Source: Isoetes taiwanensis
Lineage: Eukaryota > Streptophyta > Lycopodiopsida > Isoetales > Isoetaceae
Length of the DNA stretch: 64,000 nt
Assembly: GCA_021234155.1 (NCBI GenBank)
Contig: JAJEKV010000017.1
Span: 2,912,885-2,976,884 of the forward strand
Reading direction: 5' to 3'
Position 1 is the stretch's first letter. Each line of letters starts with the position of its first letter. Made by a program: the position numbers and the translations under genes. Shown in pieces: positions 1 through 10,585 of the stretch. The notes beneath the pieces are model-generated. The model saw nothing but the letters and a program-made list of their open reading frames with translations, was not told where the DNA came from and did not search any database.

Positions 1-218
1 TTTCTCCCGCCGCATATCTAGCAATGGTACCTTCTGACACCTTCGTTTTAATGATATCCCACTTTGAGTCGCCTGCATTAAATGACATTCCTTCCTTTCA
101 CGCCCGTCTAACATAAATATGTGTACCTTCGCCAGCTGTCACATCCGGTCGTTCATTCACGTCTCATCTCCACCGTTCATTACTTTTCCCTTGACTGCTT
201 GGGGACTTAGCCAAATAT

Positions 219-720
219 TTGCCTCTCAATCGACTCCTTCGAATCTCTTGCCACCTGGCATCATCAACGGTCGCCGCTTCATTCTCCTCATGCCCCTTCG
301 CAAACCCTTGTGCGCCCTCATTACCTTTTCGTCCAGCTCTGCTTTCGTCTTCCGCTCTCCGCCCTCCGGCTTCTCAAGATAGTTCTTCCTGTTCCTCTCC
401 GACGCTCTTCGACACGGCTGCTTCACCCAAATTTCCTCAACTTCAAGCTTCTGCTCCACAGGATCCGGCTCTTTTTGAGTCCGTGACCTTCTCGACACCC
501 ACTTTTCGCGAAGCCCTCGTTGGTCCAAGTCGTGAAGTGGCAGAACGCCATGAGCTTTACGAATTCTCCCAACAGGACCTTCCTGCACCAAATTCGGAGC
601 AATTGAAGCAGTTTGTCGCTCATATTGTCAACAGCCCGGAAGGATATGCTACTACCGTCGATGGCACCACCATTTTGCTTACTCAGCTGCTGATTTCACA
701 AGGCATCCAAAAGTTTAACC
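219..720 (+). pseudogene. gag-like retroelement coding region, 5' part
   Basis: Open reading to about 717, then interrupted. The N-terminal half is Ser/Pro/Ala-rich; the second half (about 478-717) looks like genuine protein, with acidic and hydrophobic residues such as ELYEFSQQDLPAPNSEQLKQ. I recognise no family. I infer that it is the first part of the gag-like frame that resumes near 5380, because both lie on the same strand, both have GC-richer, protein-like composition, and the DNA between them is AT-rich repeat sequence with a captured gene fragment. The true start is unclear; the region before 219 may hold the untranslated leader. No 5' LTR was identified in the first 200 bases. Alternative: an unrelated short ORF. 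Confidence 0.4.
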
Positions 721-1373
721 ACTACAATAAACCACTGAAGAACCACTATATATGTGCTTTTTTATGCTAAAAAATTAAATCTTAGTAAAAACTACATAAC
801 ATAGTGGTTTTCATAGCTAGCACATGGTTATTCATATTGGTTTTTTGTTATAGCATGATGTATTCAAACTGATATTAGTTTATTACATGGTTTCTAGCAT
901 CAACAGTGGTCATTCATGTTGGTTTCTAACATAGCATGGTTTATTAAATTGACAGTGATTTGTAGCATGGTTTCTTAATACCACTTTAAGTATGGCAATG
1001 GGTGTTCATATTGGTTTTTTATTATCACATTGCTTAAAGAGGTTGAAGTAGTTCATATCATGGTTTCTTATACCAATTTAAATGTTATGGTGGTTATTCA
1101 TGCTAGTTTCTTATCATCACAATGTATGTTATAAAATGGTTGTGGTTTGTAGCATGGTTTTCAATATCGAGCTAATTGTCATGGTAATTATTCATAGGTA
1201 TCACCTAAAGGATGTGGCTATCTATGCTGGTTATTCGAAAGGATCATACATTAGCATAATTAATTGCATCAAACCACTAGATATGGTTTTTGGTAATTTT
1301 TGAAGTATAGACTTTGAAGATAATGGTAACTAAGGTTCAAATCCTTAAAGCTCCTTTCTATTTGTTTTTATTA
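720..1373. repeat. AT-rich subterminal repeat array, possible CACTA-like left end
   Basis: The stretch begins with CACTACAATAAACCACT at about 723 and holds many degenerate copies of AACCACT or its complement, of TAGCATGGTTTCT, and of TGGTTATTCAT. A CACTAC start followed by short subterminal repeats in both orientations is typical of CACTA (En/Spm) transposons. No matching GTAGTG end was found on the right side near 5300-5400, so the assignment is weak. It ends with a 24-base motif (1347-1370) that recurs at 4560-4583. Confidence 0.35.
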
Positions 1374-3918
1374 GCGCAACAGCCTAACCTCGAGTGGCGC
1401 ATTATCTCGGATTCTAGACTATCCACGTGTCTTAAAATTTGACGTGGACTTAGTCTAACCCATTAGATCTTGATCTATCAAAATTGACGGTGCAGAAAAT
1501 TATAAAATTAGTTGATTAGAAAAAGTTGCCACAGATCGCAACCCTAAAACTTTGCCCAGCATCTCGGCTATGGCGACGTCGATGGAAGTTGTCCAATGCT
1601 TTGGACGCTGAAAAACGGCAGTGGCTGTGACGCACTGCAAGAGGGGCTGCGGATTGATCAAAATAAATGGGTGCCCCATCAAACGTGGAGCCTGCGATTC
1701 TTCGACACAAGGCCCAGATTTTCTGCTTGGATGCCAGCGTTTTGCCAATGTGGATATGAGGACTAGGGTTTGTGGAGGTGGCCATATCTCCCAGATCTAT
1801 ACGATCTGCCAGAGCATTATCTACCACTAGTTTTCTAGCCTGCCAGCCATGTATGTTGCCTTAAATAGATTTGCAGTTTCACACAAACAGAGCTTTTTTG
1901 GGCTTTCCCAAAGCCAGAGACAATCTATAGAATGGGGTTCTATTCTGATGGATGCCATATAATTAATACCAGATTTAGAAAATGGGGTTTTATTGAATGC
2001 GGATTTTGTAATAGAAAAAGGGCATCGCTACATGGTAATCAGTGATAAAAAAAAAATTTAAATAGCCAATATGGCACAGATACTAGCACTGCATGGACCT
2101 CATGATGCACAAGGCAATGAGAAATGTTCAGCACTAAAGGCAGAATGCTTAGATCAAGCTTTGCATATGGGCAGGAACAACCTGTGTTGCTGGAGCGCTT
2201 CCGGGTTAAAGCATGGAGCTGGGGGGCATTTTTGCGCCAGCCAAGCACTCCCTAAGCACCTAATGTTGAAAATTTTACTTATTTTTATCTTTTTTTTCTA
2301 TAACTCCGATGAAGCTGAAATTTTGTATTCCAAGGCGTAATATGAATGCGTTTTAGGGAAAAATATCAAAAAAATAAAAGAAAAATATTTTTTAAAAATA
2401 CAAAGCAAATAGCCCCAGAAAGCACCTACTAAGCACCATGTGTCGCTGACACAAAAAGTGTCTCCCACCTCCATGCTTTTACCCTTCCATGATCACCATC
2501 ATTGACTCTCACATGTTATGACGAACCCACATTGTTCCTGTAACAAATCATGACGACAAACAACAATCAGGTATTGTTGATCATTCAAAATTATTTGTTT
2601 AAGCATCTCGGTTGTGGAAGTTTCATCTAGCTTTAATTTCAAGGCCCTGTTTGCATAGCTATCATGCCTGCACTATACACATGGATCTCCTGGAGCAGAT
2701 TATGTGATTTAAGCATCTGATGTGGTATTATGGTATATGCTCATAACTGTTTTATTACAGCTAAGAATTGGCTTGGCAATGTTTATTTTGGAGTTCATAA
2801 TGCTATAATTAATGTTTCATGATTTTCTCTATGTGTCAGAGCCATAGTTTGTAACCTTGACTTTATAGCTTCAGAGGTAAAAAAAAGGACATGGATCCAT
2901 GAATGGCATGAATCCATGAATTCGGCTTGAATCACTGCTTCAGTTCAGGCCATTGGAAATGGGAGTTTTATTAGTTTTATTAGTAGTTTGGTAGATGGGT
3001 AAGGCAAAGAGAGATAGAGAATTCTTTCGAAATCCTACTTGCTTCACGCTGATATGCTTATCGAACTAGTCATCAAGTATTCAAACCCATCTTCGAGATG
3101 TAAAGCAACTTTGTTCTTCTTTTAAGGTAACTTCGATGCTGAAAAAGTATTTGGCCAGCCATTTAAGTATTGCCTAGCAGTTAGTGGCTTTACATTGCAT
3201 CCGTTTCAGTTTGATGTGCAAATTTATTCTTACAGATAGGTTTGGAGTACGAGTTGATTGCTTGTTGCACAAATCATGTCAAATCGCCCCTGCAAATACT
3301 ATAGTCAAATTTGTGTTCTTGCATTCCCATTACTTCATATAGTCGAGATCATCAGCTTAATGTTCTACATTTCTTCTTATTATTATCAATGTTATAGATG
3401 TGACTTTATTAGATTTATTCATGCCAAAAGTTGCTGATGGAGATCTTTTGGCATGTGATGTTATTTCCAATTTGCAACTACTTTGACCAATTAAAAGGTT
3501 TATAAGATGTAGATTTAGGCAAGTTAAGAACTCTAGAGCCAGCATGCAGGGCAATTCTAGGCTGATTCTTTCAACTAAGAGCAGCCAATTTTGACTTCAT
3601 TTTGCAGTAGAATTTGTGTGCCCTGAATATTAGCAATAGAATTGTGTCTTCTAATGTGGCAATGGAGCTGAGGATTCAGTGATATTCATAAATCAAATGT
3701 GAACTTTGTGTTGCAAGTGGCATCCCATGCCTCTACTCTCACATTGCCTTTTGCAGCTCCAAGCAATCATATACGACGAACGCAGTGAGATTGATTCTTT
3801 CTTGTTCTTTTTCTCGCAGTATTGTGGAACCATAGTTGCTTGTGGGTGCCAAAGATTATATAGATGTTTCGTACATTTTTTTTACTTGCATGCATTCCAT
3901 GACATTTTTTTCTTGCAG
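1374..3918. other. Non-coding stretch inside the putative insertion
   Basis: No recognisable coding sequence, RNA gene or complete repeat was seen. Short ORFs in all frames are of random composition. The DNA is AT-rich, with poly-T and poly-A runs around 2050 and 2290-2400. It may be the genomic 5' part (intron and upstream DNA) of the glutaredoxin copy that begins to be readable at 3919. Confidence 0.4.
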
Positions 3919-4438
3919 GTGGCAATTGTTAATGCACCTGATTGGGCGGAACTGACTGAGACTTGTCAGAAATGGGTGCAGGAGCACGTTGAATTCTTCT
4001 GGAAATACAGTGTGGTCAATCAGAAAAAGAGGTATGAAGAATGATATATGTGTAATGTCAATGTCTGATACAAAACTTACTATTCCACTTGTGGACCTCA
4101 TTGACAAGGTTGTGAAGGAAAATGAGGTTGTTATTTTTATAAAAGGATCAAGAAGCTCTCCTCAATGTGGATTTTCTCATTGACTATTGACAATTCTGGA
4201 TGAATTGGAGTAAACTATGCGACAGTAAATGTGTTGGATGAAGAGCACAATCCTGGATCAAGGGAAGCGATCTGTGTTAGATGAAGAGCACAATCCTGGA
4301 TTAAGGGAAGCGATCAAATCATACAGCCAGTGGCCCACAATCCCGCAAGCCTTTATAAAAGGCAAAATAATTGGAGGAGTTGATATTTTGAATCAAATGG
4401 TTGAAAGCAGTGAACTTAAGAATCTGTTCCAGAAATGA
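3919..4438 (+). pseudogene. GRXS16-like monothiol glutaredoxin, broken copy
   Basis: The reading matches the chloroplast CGFS-type glutaredoxin GRXS16 family: first the end of its N-terminal domain (AIVNAPDWAELTETCQKW), then the linker, then the glutaredoxin domain with LVDLIDKVVKENEVVIFIKG, the CGFS active-site motif at 4166-4177, and the C-terminal glutathione-binding part with [17 protein letters not shown] and a stop at 4436-4438. It is disabled: one frameshift near 3985-4000, a stop right after CGFSH, another shift near 4215, and a 43 bp tandem duplication (4231-4273 and 4274-4316) that again breaks the frame. A pyrimidine-rich tract and TTGCAG just before 3919 look like a retained intron acceptor, so this is a genomic rather than processed copy. 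Earlier exons were not found. Family members bind Fe-S clusters in plastids; this copy cannot encode a working protein. Confidence 0.85.
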
Positions 4439-4583
4439 ATTTTACACGTGGAAGTTCTGTAAAAGCTTGCAAATTGTGGCGAAAGTAATATGGCATATTT
4501 TTTAGATTTTGCTTTGCAGTGGATCAACGGTGTCAACATATGCATTTGCGAATTGCAGCTAAAGCTCCTTTCTATTTGTTTTT

Positions 4584-5340
4584 GTTATTTTTTTTGTTTT
4601 GCAAGCTAGTGGAATACCCCCTTTGATTATGTTTATTGAATCACTAGGTGTATAGGACTACGCTTTGAAAAATAAGGCATTAGTAATATTTGGCCTTAAC
4701 CGCTTCAAAGAACACACCAATTAGGAAGGGTTTGGGCAAATAAACCACTACACTCAAGCAAATAAAATTAGATGGTGTTACACAAATTAATTTATAATGT
4801 CTTGAAAGATTAAACACTAGTGCTTTATATTGAAACCATTATGGTTTCATAGATTAACTTAAAATGTTTTGGAAGACGAAACACTAGTAATAATTTATAC
4901 TAAAACCATTATGGTTTCGATCTAGTAAACATGCAAGGCTTCAAGCCATCAAACAATCATGCCTTGTGACATCTAAACGCATTGAGGACCATATAAATTC
5001 ACCACATCAGTTAGCCATGCTAGTTTAGCACGCTAAGAACCACGTTAACATAATGCTATATTAAACCACGTCTTATTACCACCATGTTATACCACATTCA
5101 CAAACTATACACATAAAGCCTCATATTTAACTGTTATTATTAACCATATTAGAAAACCACCTTATCAAACACTGTATAAAAACCATACAAGGAAACAACA
5201 CAAGGTTTTTAATGATATCAACCCACAAAGACGCATTGCTTTTTTTAGATAGTTTTTCATATATAACCAGGGTAAAAACCCATATAGGTTTTCTTTTTGG
5301 GTGCCTTGTGTTTTTGAGGTATTTCACATTCCTCTTAAAA
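4584..5340. repeat. AT-rich subterminal repeat array, right side
   Basis: Degenerate AAACCA/AACCAC motifs in the opposite sense to most of those at 720-1340, including ACCATTATGGTTTC twice (about 4840 and 4905), which is itself nearly palindromic. I take it as the right flank of the DNA that splits the gag-like region. No terminal motif or target duplication could be fixed here. Confidence 0.35.
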
Positions 5341-5379
5341 AACCTTCTTTATCTTGGGCTGGCTTACAGGACCTGGATG

Positions 5380-8022
5380 TCACTCAGTTCGACGCAGTTC
5401 CTTACAAGCCAACATGCATCGCCTCACAAATATTGCCAAGTCCCACGACACTTTTGTCAAGTTTCTGTGGCACAAATTGCTTGGGTATTCCATCAAGAAC
5501 ACCCATATCAATAAACCGTTCTACAGTGTTGTTATCACGGCCATCCGCTCCACTCACCATATTGATTGGCCACAAATGCTATTTTTTAGACTTCTTCATG
5601 AAGTGGATCGCCTTAGGGCTGCCCCCTCCTCCGTCTTTGAAGCCTCCGTGGGTGGCCATCTTCAGGCCCTCGTCTGTCATTACCTTCCTCATCCTGGGTT
5701 CCCTTCCATTTCTCATACATCCACTCGGCAATCTTTTCATTCACTTCCTCAAAACCAACAGGCTGCCACTTCACGCCATACTTCTCCTGGTCATGTTCAA
5801 CACAACACCACGCATGTTACTGTCTCCATCCACAGAAACCATGCCCTCCACTTCTCATCATGTCTCTTAGACATCCCAAACAAGGCAACAACAGGGCCCT
5901 GCACCTCCACATCCTCGCCAGCTCCTGTATCAATATCAGCAGGATGTTCAGGCCGTGGTCCTCAAGTTACAAGACTCCCAAGAAGTTCTCATGCAAGGAG
6001 TTCAAGCATCCCTGGAGGCCTCGGACGCTGTTCAAAGGGATCTTCAAGTTGCCCACACGCAAGTTCAATCCTTGGAAGACAAACTTCAGGAAAAGCACGC
6101 GGCTCTTTTACAGGCCCGTGAGGATTTAAAGAATGCCAACGATCAGACCCGCCTGCTTGCTGATCAACAGGCTCAGTTACAAACCACAATTCAGGAATTG
6201 CTGGAGCAGGTCAAGGCCAAGGATAACCTCCTGGGCGACAAGGACAAAGACCTTGACAAACTTAACACCTTGTATACAGAGCTTTCTCAGAGTTACCGCA
6301 CTCAGGTCCATGACCTTACAGAACGTGATGCTCGCATCATTTCCTTAGAAGCTCAGCTTTCCACGCTGACCAATCAGCTCACGCCTCTCCAGGATCAGCT
6401 TACGGAGGCTAAGAAACAGAAGATCATTGATGACACAGAGATTTTTCACGCTTCGACTTCATACTCTGGGGCAATCCTCTTCACATGGCACGCTTCCTCA
6501 TAAACGGTTCCACGATCAATCCCGTCTCCTCCTTGAAAAAGAGAATCAGATCCGCGACCTCGAACATCAACTTCAGCAGGTTGTTCAGTCAGCTGACGAA
6601 GCCCAGACTAAACAAGAGGGCTACATTAATATAGCTCTTCACATGTCTGTGGATTTTGCTACTCCTTCCAGTTACCTGGATTATGTGGTTACCCGCCGCC
6701 ACCTCTTTCTTCTGAAGTGGTACGCGGCAGATGGTTAGGTTGATGCCCAGATGCGTCGTGAGGATTTTCTCAGGATTTGGCCAGACCTTTCAGTTGAAGA
6801 TAAAGGTTTACTTTGTGCCCTCTTAGTCTTCGACCTCATCCACTGTGAAGACCCTGATTTGGTCACCTTCAGAGTTGTTCAGCCGATGGCGTACATCTTT
6901 CATGACTTCTATCTGGCTGATACGCAAGACAAATTCCGAGATGGGCCACATCAAAACTTTCAGGGCAACCCACAGGCTCACTGATTGTTGTTGCATACCT
7001 GTATTTACAAGATCATGCTCAGAATCACACTCTTAATCAGGAGTACATGCCAGAGCTTGCTCGTCAATTACTATGGCAAGCTGAAATACTGGGACATGTG
7101 CGGAAGAATCTAGCATATCCAGAGGATCTTCCGTTTACCCAAATTTATATGCAGCACTTAGCAGGCTACAATCAATTACGTGCCCTTCTAGGTAGCAAAA
7201 CCATGCCCACGGGATGGAATAGTCCTCCTGTCTATACTCAGCTCTCTGCTTCTGATGGGACCAGTGGTGCCGCGCTCTTGATCCAGACCTTGTACGCGAA
7301 TTCAGGGAGCAGCCTCAGTGGCCCACGCCCATGGGCATGGCTCCCTCTCCATATGCTTCACTGGGTGTCCCTCCATGCCCCAGGTTTCTCACCTCCGACT
7401 GGCGTCTTCCCTTTTGGACAAAGGTCCTAGAAGGCCACGCTGGTTGGACTCCCCCTCAGATCTCGACGGATCTCCGGTGGGATCCCCGTTTTGTTAGACG
7501 CTCCAATTGGGAGGATGGTGCCACCTTGGAATCCATTGAAAATTGGATCTATATTGCAAATGAGCGTGGTTGGCAAAAGCCTGCTGATGCTGTTCATGGC
7601 CTTGATGCCTTCTTGCAGAACACCGCCACCTCACCGGACCCTTCTGTTCACCGTCAAGCTGGCTTCTGTGCTGCTCTCAAGTGCCTCCTTGTAAGCTCGC
7701 TAAATCGGCAGCGTCCTATTTTTTATTGCAACCCAAATGCCAGCGTCAGTGCCTTCGGCCTCCAGACTTGCCTTCTCATGGAGTGCCAATTCGTTCCTTC
7801 TGAGGCACATGCTGCCCTTGAAGACATGGTGCGCGCCAGATTCCTCATTGATGCCGATCCTGCCCTTGGGCTCAACACTCCTGACGCTCTTCAAACACGC
7901 CAAGACCTCATCGGCAATTACCACAATGGCGCCCGTCCTCATTCACGTGAGGATCACTTTCAGACTGCTGGGTTTCCGCCATCGGAAACACTTCCTCCTT
8001 TTCTTCACCTTGAGTGTCGTTT
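5380..8022 (+). pseudogene. Gag-like retroelement coding region, 3' part, frameshifted
   Basis: Protein-like sequence runs through several frames. About 5380-5840 includes HDTFVKFLWHKLLGYSIKNT. After a shift near 5840-5870, a Gln/Pro-rich segment leads into a long heptad-rich coiled coil (about 5940-6440: EDKLQEKHAALLQAREDLKN and similar). Another shift near 6430-6500 continues the coiled coil, has a stop at about 6736, then an acidic and aromatic domain to about 6980. Further blocks follow at about 7047-7430 and 7440-8020 (WTPPQISTDLRWDPRFVRRS, ENWIYIANERGWQKPADAVH). No zinc knuckle, protease, reverse transcriptase or integrase motif was seen before the polypurine tract. I infer a non-autonomous LTR element whose only protein is this coiled-coil, gag-like one, now broken. 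The family is not one I recognise. Confidence 0.5.
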
Positions 8023-8034
8023 GGTGGGGGGGAG
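8023..8034 (+). other. Polypurine tract
   Basis: A purine run, GGTGGGGGGGAG, lies directly before TGTTAG at 8035. This is the standard arrangement for plus-strand priming next to a 3' LTR. Confidence 0.65.
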
Positions 8035-8600
8035 TGTTAGTCATGTACGTCCTGGTACAGGACTATTCACGTATACGATGGACCAAGTCAAGGCCAAGGA
8101 CCCACAGCCAGGCACAGGTCAGTTATCAAAGGCCCCCGCAGAAGACCAAGCAGACCATGCAGTCAAAGACCACGCCTGCTGTCAAGAGGAGGCGCTCAGA
8201 CAAGTGACGGCCTGTCACCGCCTGCGTCAGCGTCAGCGTGATTTCAGGCATTTCAAGAGGCACCGCCAGTATTCCTACAAATCCACCGAAATCAGTCAGA
8301 GTGTTTATATTGGGTCAAAGGCCATTGTACTATATATATGAGTAGAGCTAGCACATGAGTTTTTAGATGAGTTTTGAGTCTTGTCTCACTTCAGTTTAGC
8401 TCATGTACCTTCATTGACATCAAGGAAGTTGTTCTCATTATTGTGATCTCATTGTTCTCTTTTGTTGTCTCTTCTCTTTTTCCTTGTTCTTTTTACAAAT
8501 CCCGCATGACACAGCTCCCGGATTCTCCTGTTAGATCCAAGGGTCCTCACAGAGGGCTGTCTTGCAGGAGTTCCCGAACCCAGACCCCAAACATTCTGCC
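8035..8600 (+). mobile_element. 3' LTR of the gag-like element (right end uncertain)
   Basis: It starts with TGTTAG after the polypurine tract, contains a TATATATA box at about 8331-8338, and a T-rich segment at 8430-8500. The right end could not be fixed because no second LTR is in the window; a CA near 8592 is one candidate. Solo reading of the coding strand runs into it, as expected for an LTR. Confidence 0.5.
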
Positions 8601-8927
8601 TGTTCAGTAATTGGAAAATAATTTGCAATGGTCTCATGTATCACGTCCCCTCCAATGAAAGTACTATTTGAATTTGATGGTTCTCCATTCAATGATTCGT
8701 CATCGGAGGACTGAATATATAACATCATGGAATGTAGTTGCCATGTTATGTTAGAGGTGCTATTATATAATAGAACAAATGTGAAAGTGGAATTATAAAA
8801 TCTTATAAAATACTTGCGTACGACATTCATTCCATTGTAAGCAATAATGCATATACTAAATAACAATTTAACACACCATGCAAAATGTTGAAGGAAAATA
8901 AAGCCATACTTATAATATCAAAGTCTA

Positions 8928-9149
8928 CTAACTACATATTTTTTTTGTCCTTATGAGGCCATGAGGAACCATAATAGGACCCTCATTTCTAAGACGTTGA
9001 ACTCTACGAGGAATGGGCCTTTTCCAATTATAATGAATTAACAACTCGTCACCAGGTTTTAAGCTACATGTAGCACAGACAAGAACATAGGTCCCAACAA
9101 TGGGAACCTCCATGTATTGTGGAATAGGTTCAATGCAATCTACTTCCAC
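8928..9149 (-). pseudogene. SET-like domain C-terminal exon, interrupted
   Basis: The minus-strand reading contains VEVDCIEPIPQ and then CSLKPGDELLIHYNW, which resembles the end of a SET domain (the GdEl..dY motif). Across the LINE insertion at 9152-9509 the reading upstream on the minus strand gives PNAKFVE (about 9513-9532), which would complete the PNA motif of SET domains. The product would be a lysine methyltransferase-type protein, but only this exon-sized piece is present. Assignment rests on short motifs; the surrounding gene was not found. Confidence 0.5.
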
Positions 9150-9151
9150 AA

Positions 9152-9509
9152 TTTTTTTTTTTTTTGAAGAACGTGTTTTACTTCATATTATACACTCAAA
9201 ATATTACAAAGTACTTCCAGAAGTAAGAAATGTCCCTGAAGCATCAATCACTTTTAGATGATCACTCCATATTGGAATTTTAATACGATCAGGCCAATTG
9301 GAGATCTGAAAGAAATTATACAACTTCTTACGAATTTCTTGAAGCACCACCTGAGAAGAAATACACTTATCATAAAAGACCTTTCTTCGCCTTCGCTTCC
9401 ATACACTCCATATTAGCCAAGACTTTGCCATGTGAAATGCAATCCTTTTAGAAGCAGTCCACTGATTTGGATAAATACCCAAAAGAAAGTGCTGACTATC
9501 CAAAGATAC
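9152..9509 (-). mobile_element. 5'-truncated LINE with poly-A tail and target duplication
   Basis: On the minus strand the element ends in a poly-A run (poly-T at 9152-9165). Its open reading (9503-9204) ends in a reverse-transcriptase-associated zinc-finger-type region, with MAKSWLIWSVWKRRRRKVFY resembling the end of plant L1 ORF2. TCCACAA flanks it at 9145-9151 and 9510-9516 as a likely target duplication. The insertion splits the SET-like exon. Confidence 0.7.
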
Positions 9510-9633
9510 TCCACAAATTTTGCATTAGGAAGCACACCTATTCTCACTTATGTATTAGTAATGCTTTCAACTACAAGATGATTAATATGTTGACAGTTTT
9601 AAAGTTTTAAATTTTTTTATTGTTTGCAAATAG

Positions 9634-9784
9634 GTGTACTATTACAAAGGTATGCCGTTTCTAGATGATGCTGGAAAGGAGTTCATTGAGCAGGCCACAA
9701 ATGCTATGAAAGCATACTGCCATGATGTTGATAAAACCTGGAGGCAACTAAAACCTCGCCATCAAGAAAGAGCCCTGAGGTATA
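9634..9784 (+). pseudogene. Plant transposase-like gene, exon A (5' part)
   Basis: The exon follows an acceptor, GCAAATAG. It reads YYYKGMPFLDDAGKEFIEQA and on to RHQERALRY, is cut by the rolling-circle-like pair at 9785-12390, and continues exactly in frame at 12391. With exons at 12391-12466 and 13428-13614 the product resembles the plant Ptta/En-Spm transposase family (WKHYRDNLWRK, KEVWTRFVEQCSRVYQKQRD, RTGSGGDMSSRSK). A later exon has a stop (about 13731), so the gene is probably dead; a domesticated relative cannot be excluded. No start codon or promoter could be fixed. Confidence 0.55.
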
Positions 9785-10005
9785 TTTTGGTGAGAGACTC
9801 GTCTGGAGGGGGAAAACCGGCCGATTAGATAGGCATATCTTTCATCACAGCAGTGTACAACATTTTGAAAAATATCTAAGGTGGAGGGTAGTCCACCAAT
9901 TGGGTCTGACTACCCACTAATAATAAAGGAGACCTGCCATAGGAACAACCCAGGCCCCGTTTAAGATGGCGTAAAATAAGAAAGGCAAGTAGGAGGCAAC
10001 GTGCG

Positions 10006-10080
10006 AAAGTTTATCACCGGGATGAAAAACCCCGCCCTTTCGGGTTTTCGAGGAAAACCCTAATGATAAACCTTCGCCCG
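10006..10080 (+). repeat. Internal stem-loop cassette shared by both rolling-circle families
   Basis: A palindrome: CGAAAGTTTATCACCGGG pairs with CCCTAATGATAAACCTTCG around the core CCCGCCCTTTCGGG. The core and the flanking GTTTTCGAGGAAAACCCT recur, as the reverse complement, at 53637-53672 in family 2, in the same orientation relative to the element. Confidence 0.8.
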
Positions 10081-10429
10081 ACGGCTCCAAAGAAAAAAGC
10101 CCGGGCCATCAAAGTGAAGATCATTGATGAAAAAGTCGAGGAAGCACAAGATGGAGGTCGCAAATTAGATGATGCATCTCAAACTCCATGAGAGAGTCGA
10201 ACAAAAGAAAGAAATAGCGATGATCACCTGAAAACTTAAGAGAAAAGAAAACAAACAGAATGCATTAGACGTTAGAAAAGTAACGCAACAAAGTCGCCAT
10301 AGGAGGAGATGACCTGAAAAAACAACAAAAAGAAGCAATTAACTCAAAAAATAGAAGCCATCACGCCGGCTCGGCGAAGCCTCCAAAGGAGGCTGGTCCA
10401 TGATAAATCACAATCCTCCAATAAGAGAA

Positions 10430-10585
10430 GGGGCTGGTCACGCGAGCCACGCGACATAGGAGCATATCTTCAAACAATATAACCTCTCAAATACAGAGGG
10501 GCTGGTCACGCGAGCCACGCGACATAACATCATATTTTAAAATTTCTCAAATATAGAGGGTCTGGTCACGCGAGCCACGCGAAAT
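10430..10585 (+). repeat. Three copies of a short GC-rich repeat
   Basis: GGTCACGCGAGCCACGCGA occurs near 10436, 10505 and 10565, each preceded by AGGGGCTG or AGGGTCTG, with a period of about 60-67 bases. Lies in copy 1 of the family 1 element. Confidence 0.8.

Noticed and set aside
723-5340. A complete CACTA transposon
   Set aside because: The left CACTAC start and subterminal repeats fit, but no GTAGTG right end or 3 bp target duplication was found, so only a tentative left end is reported.
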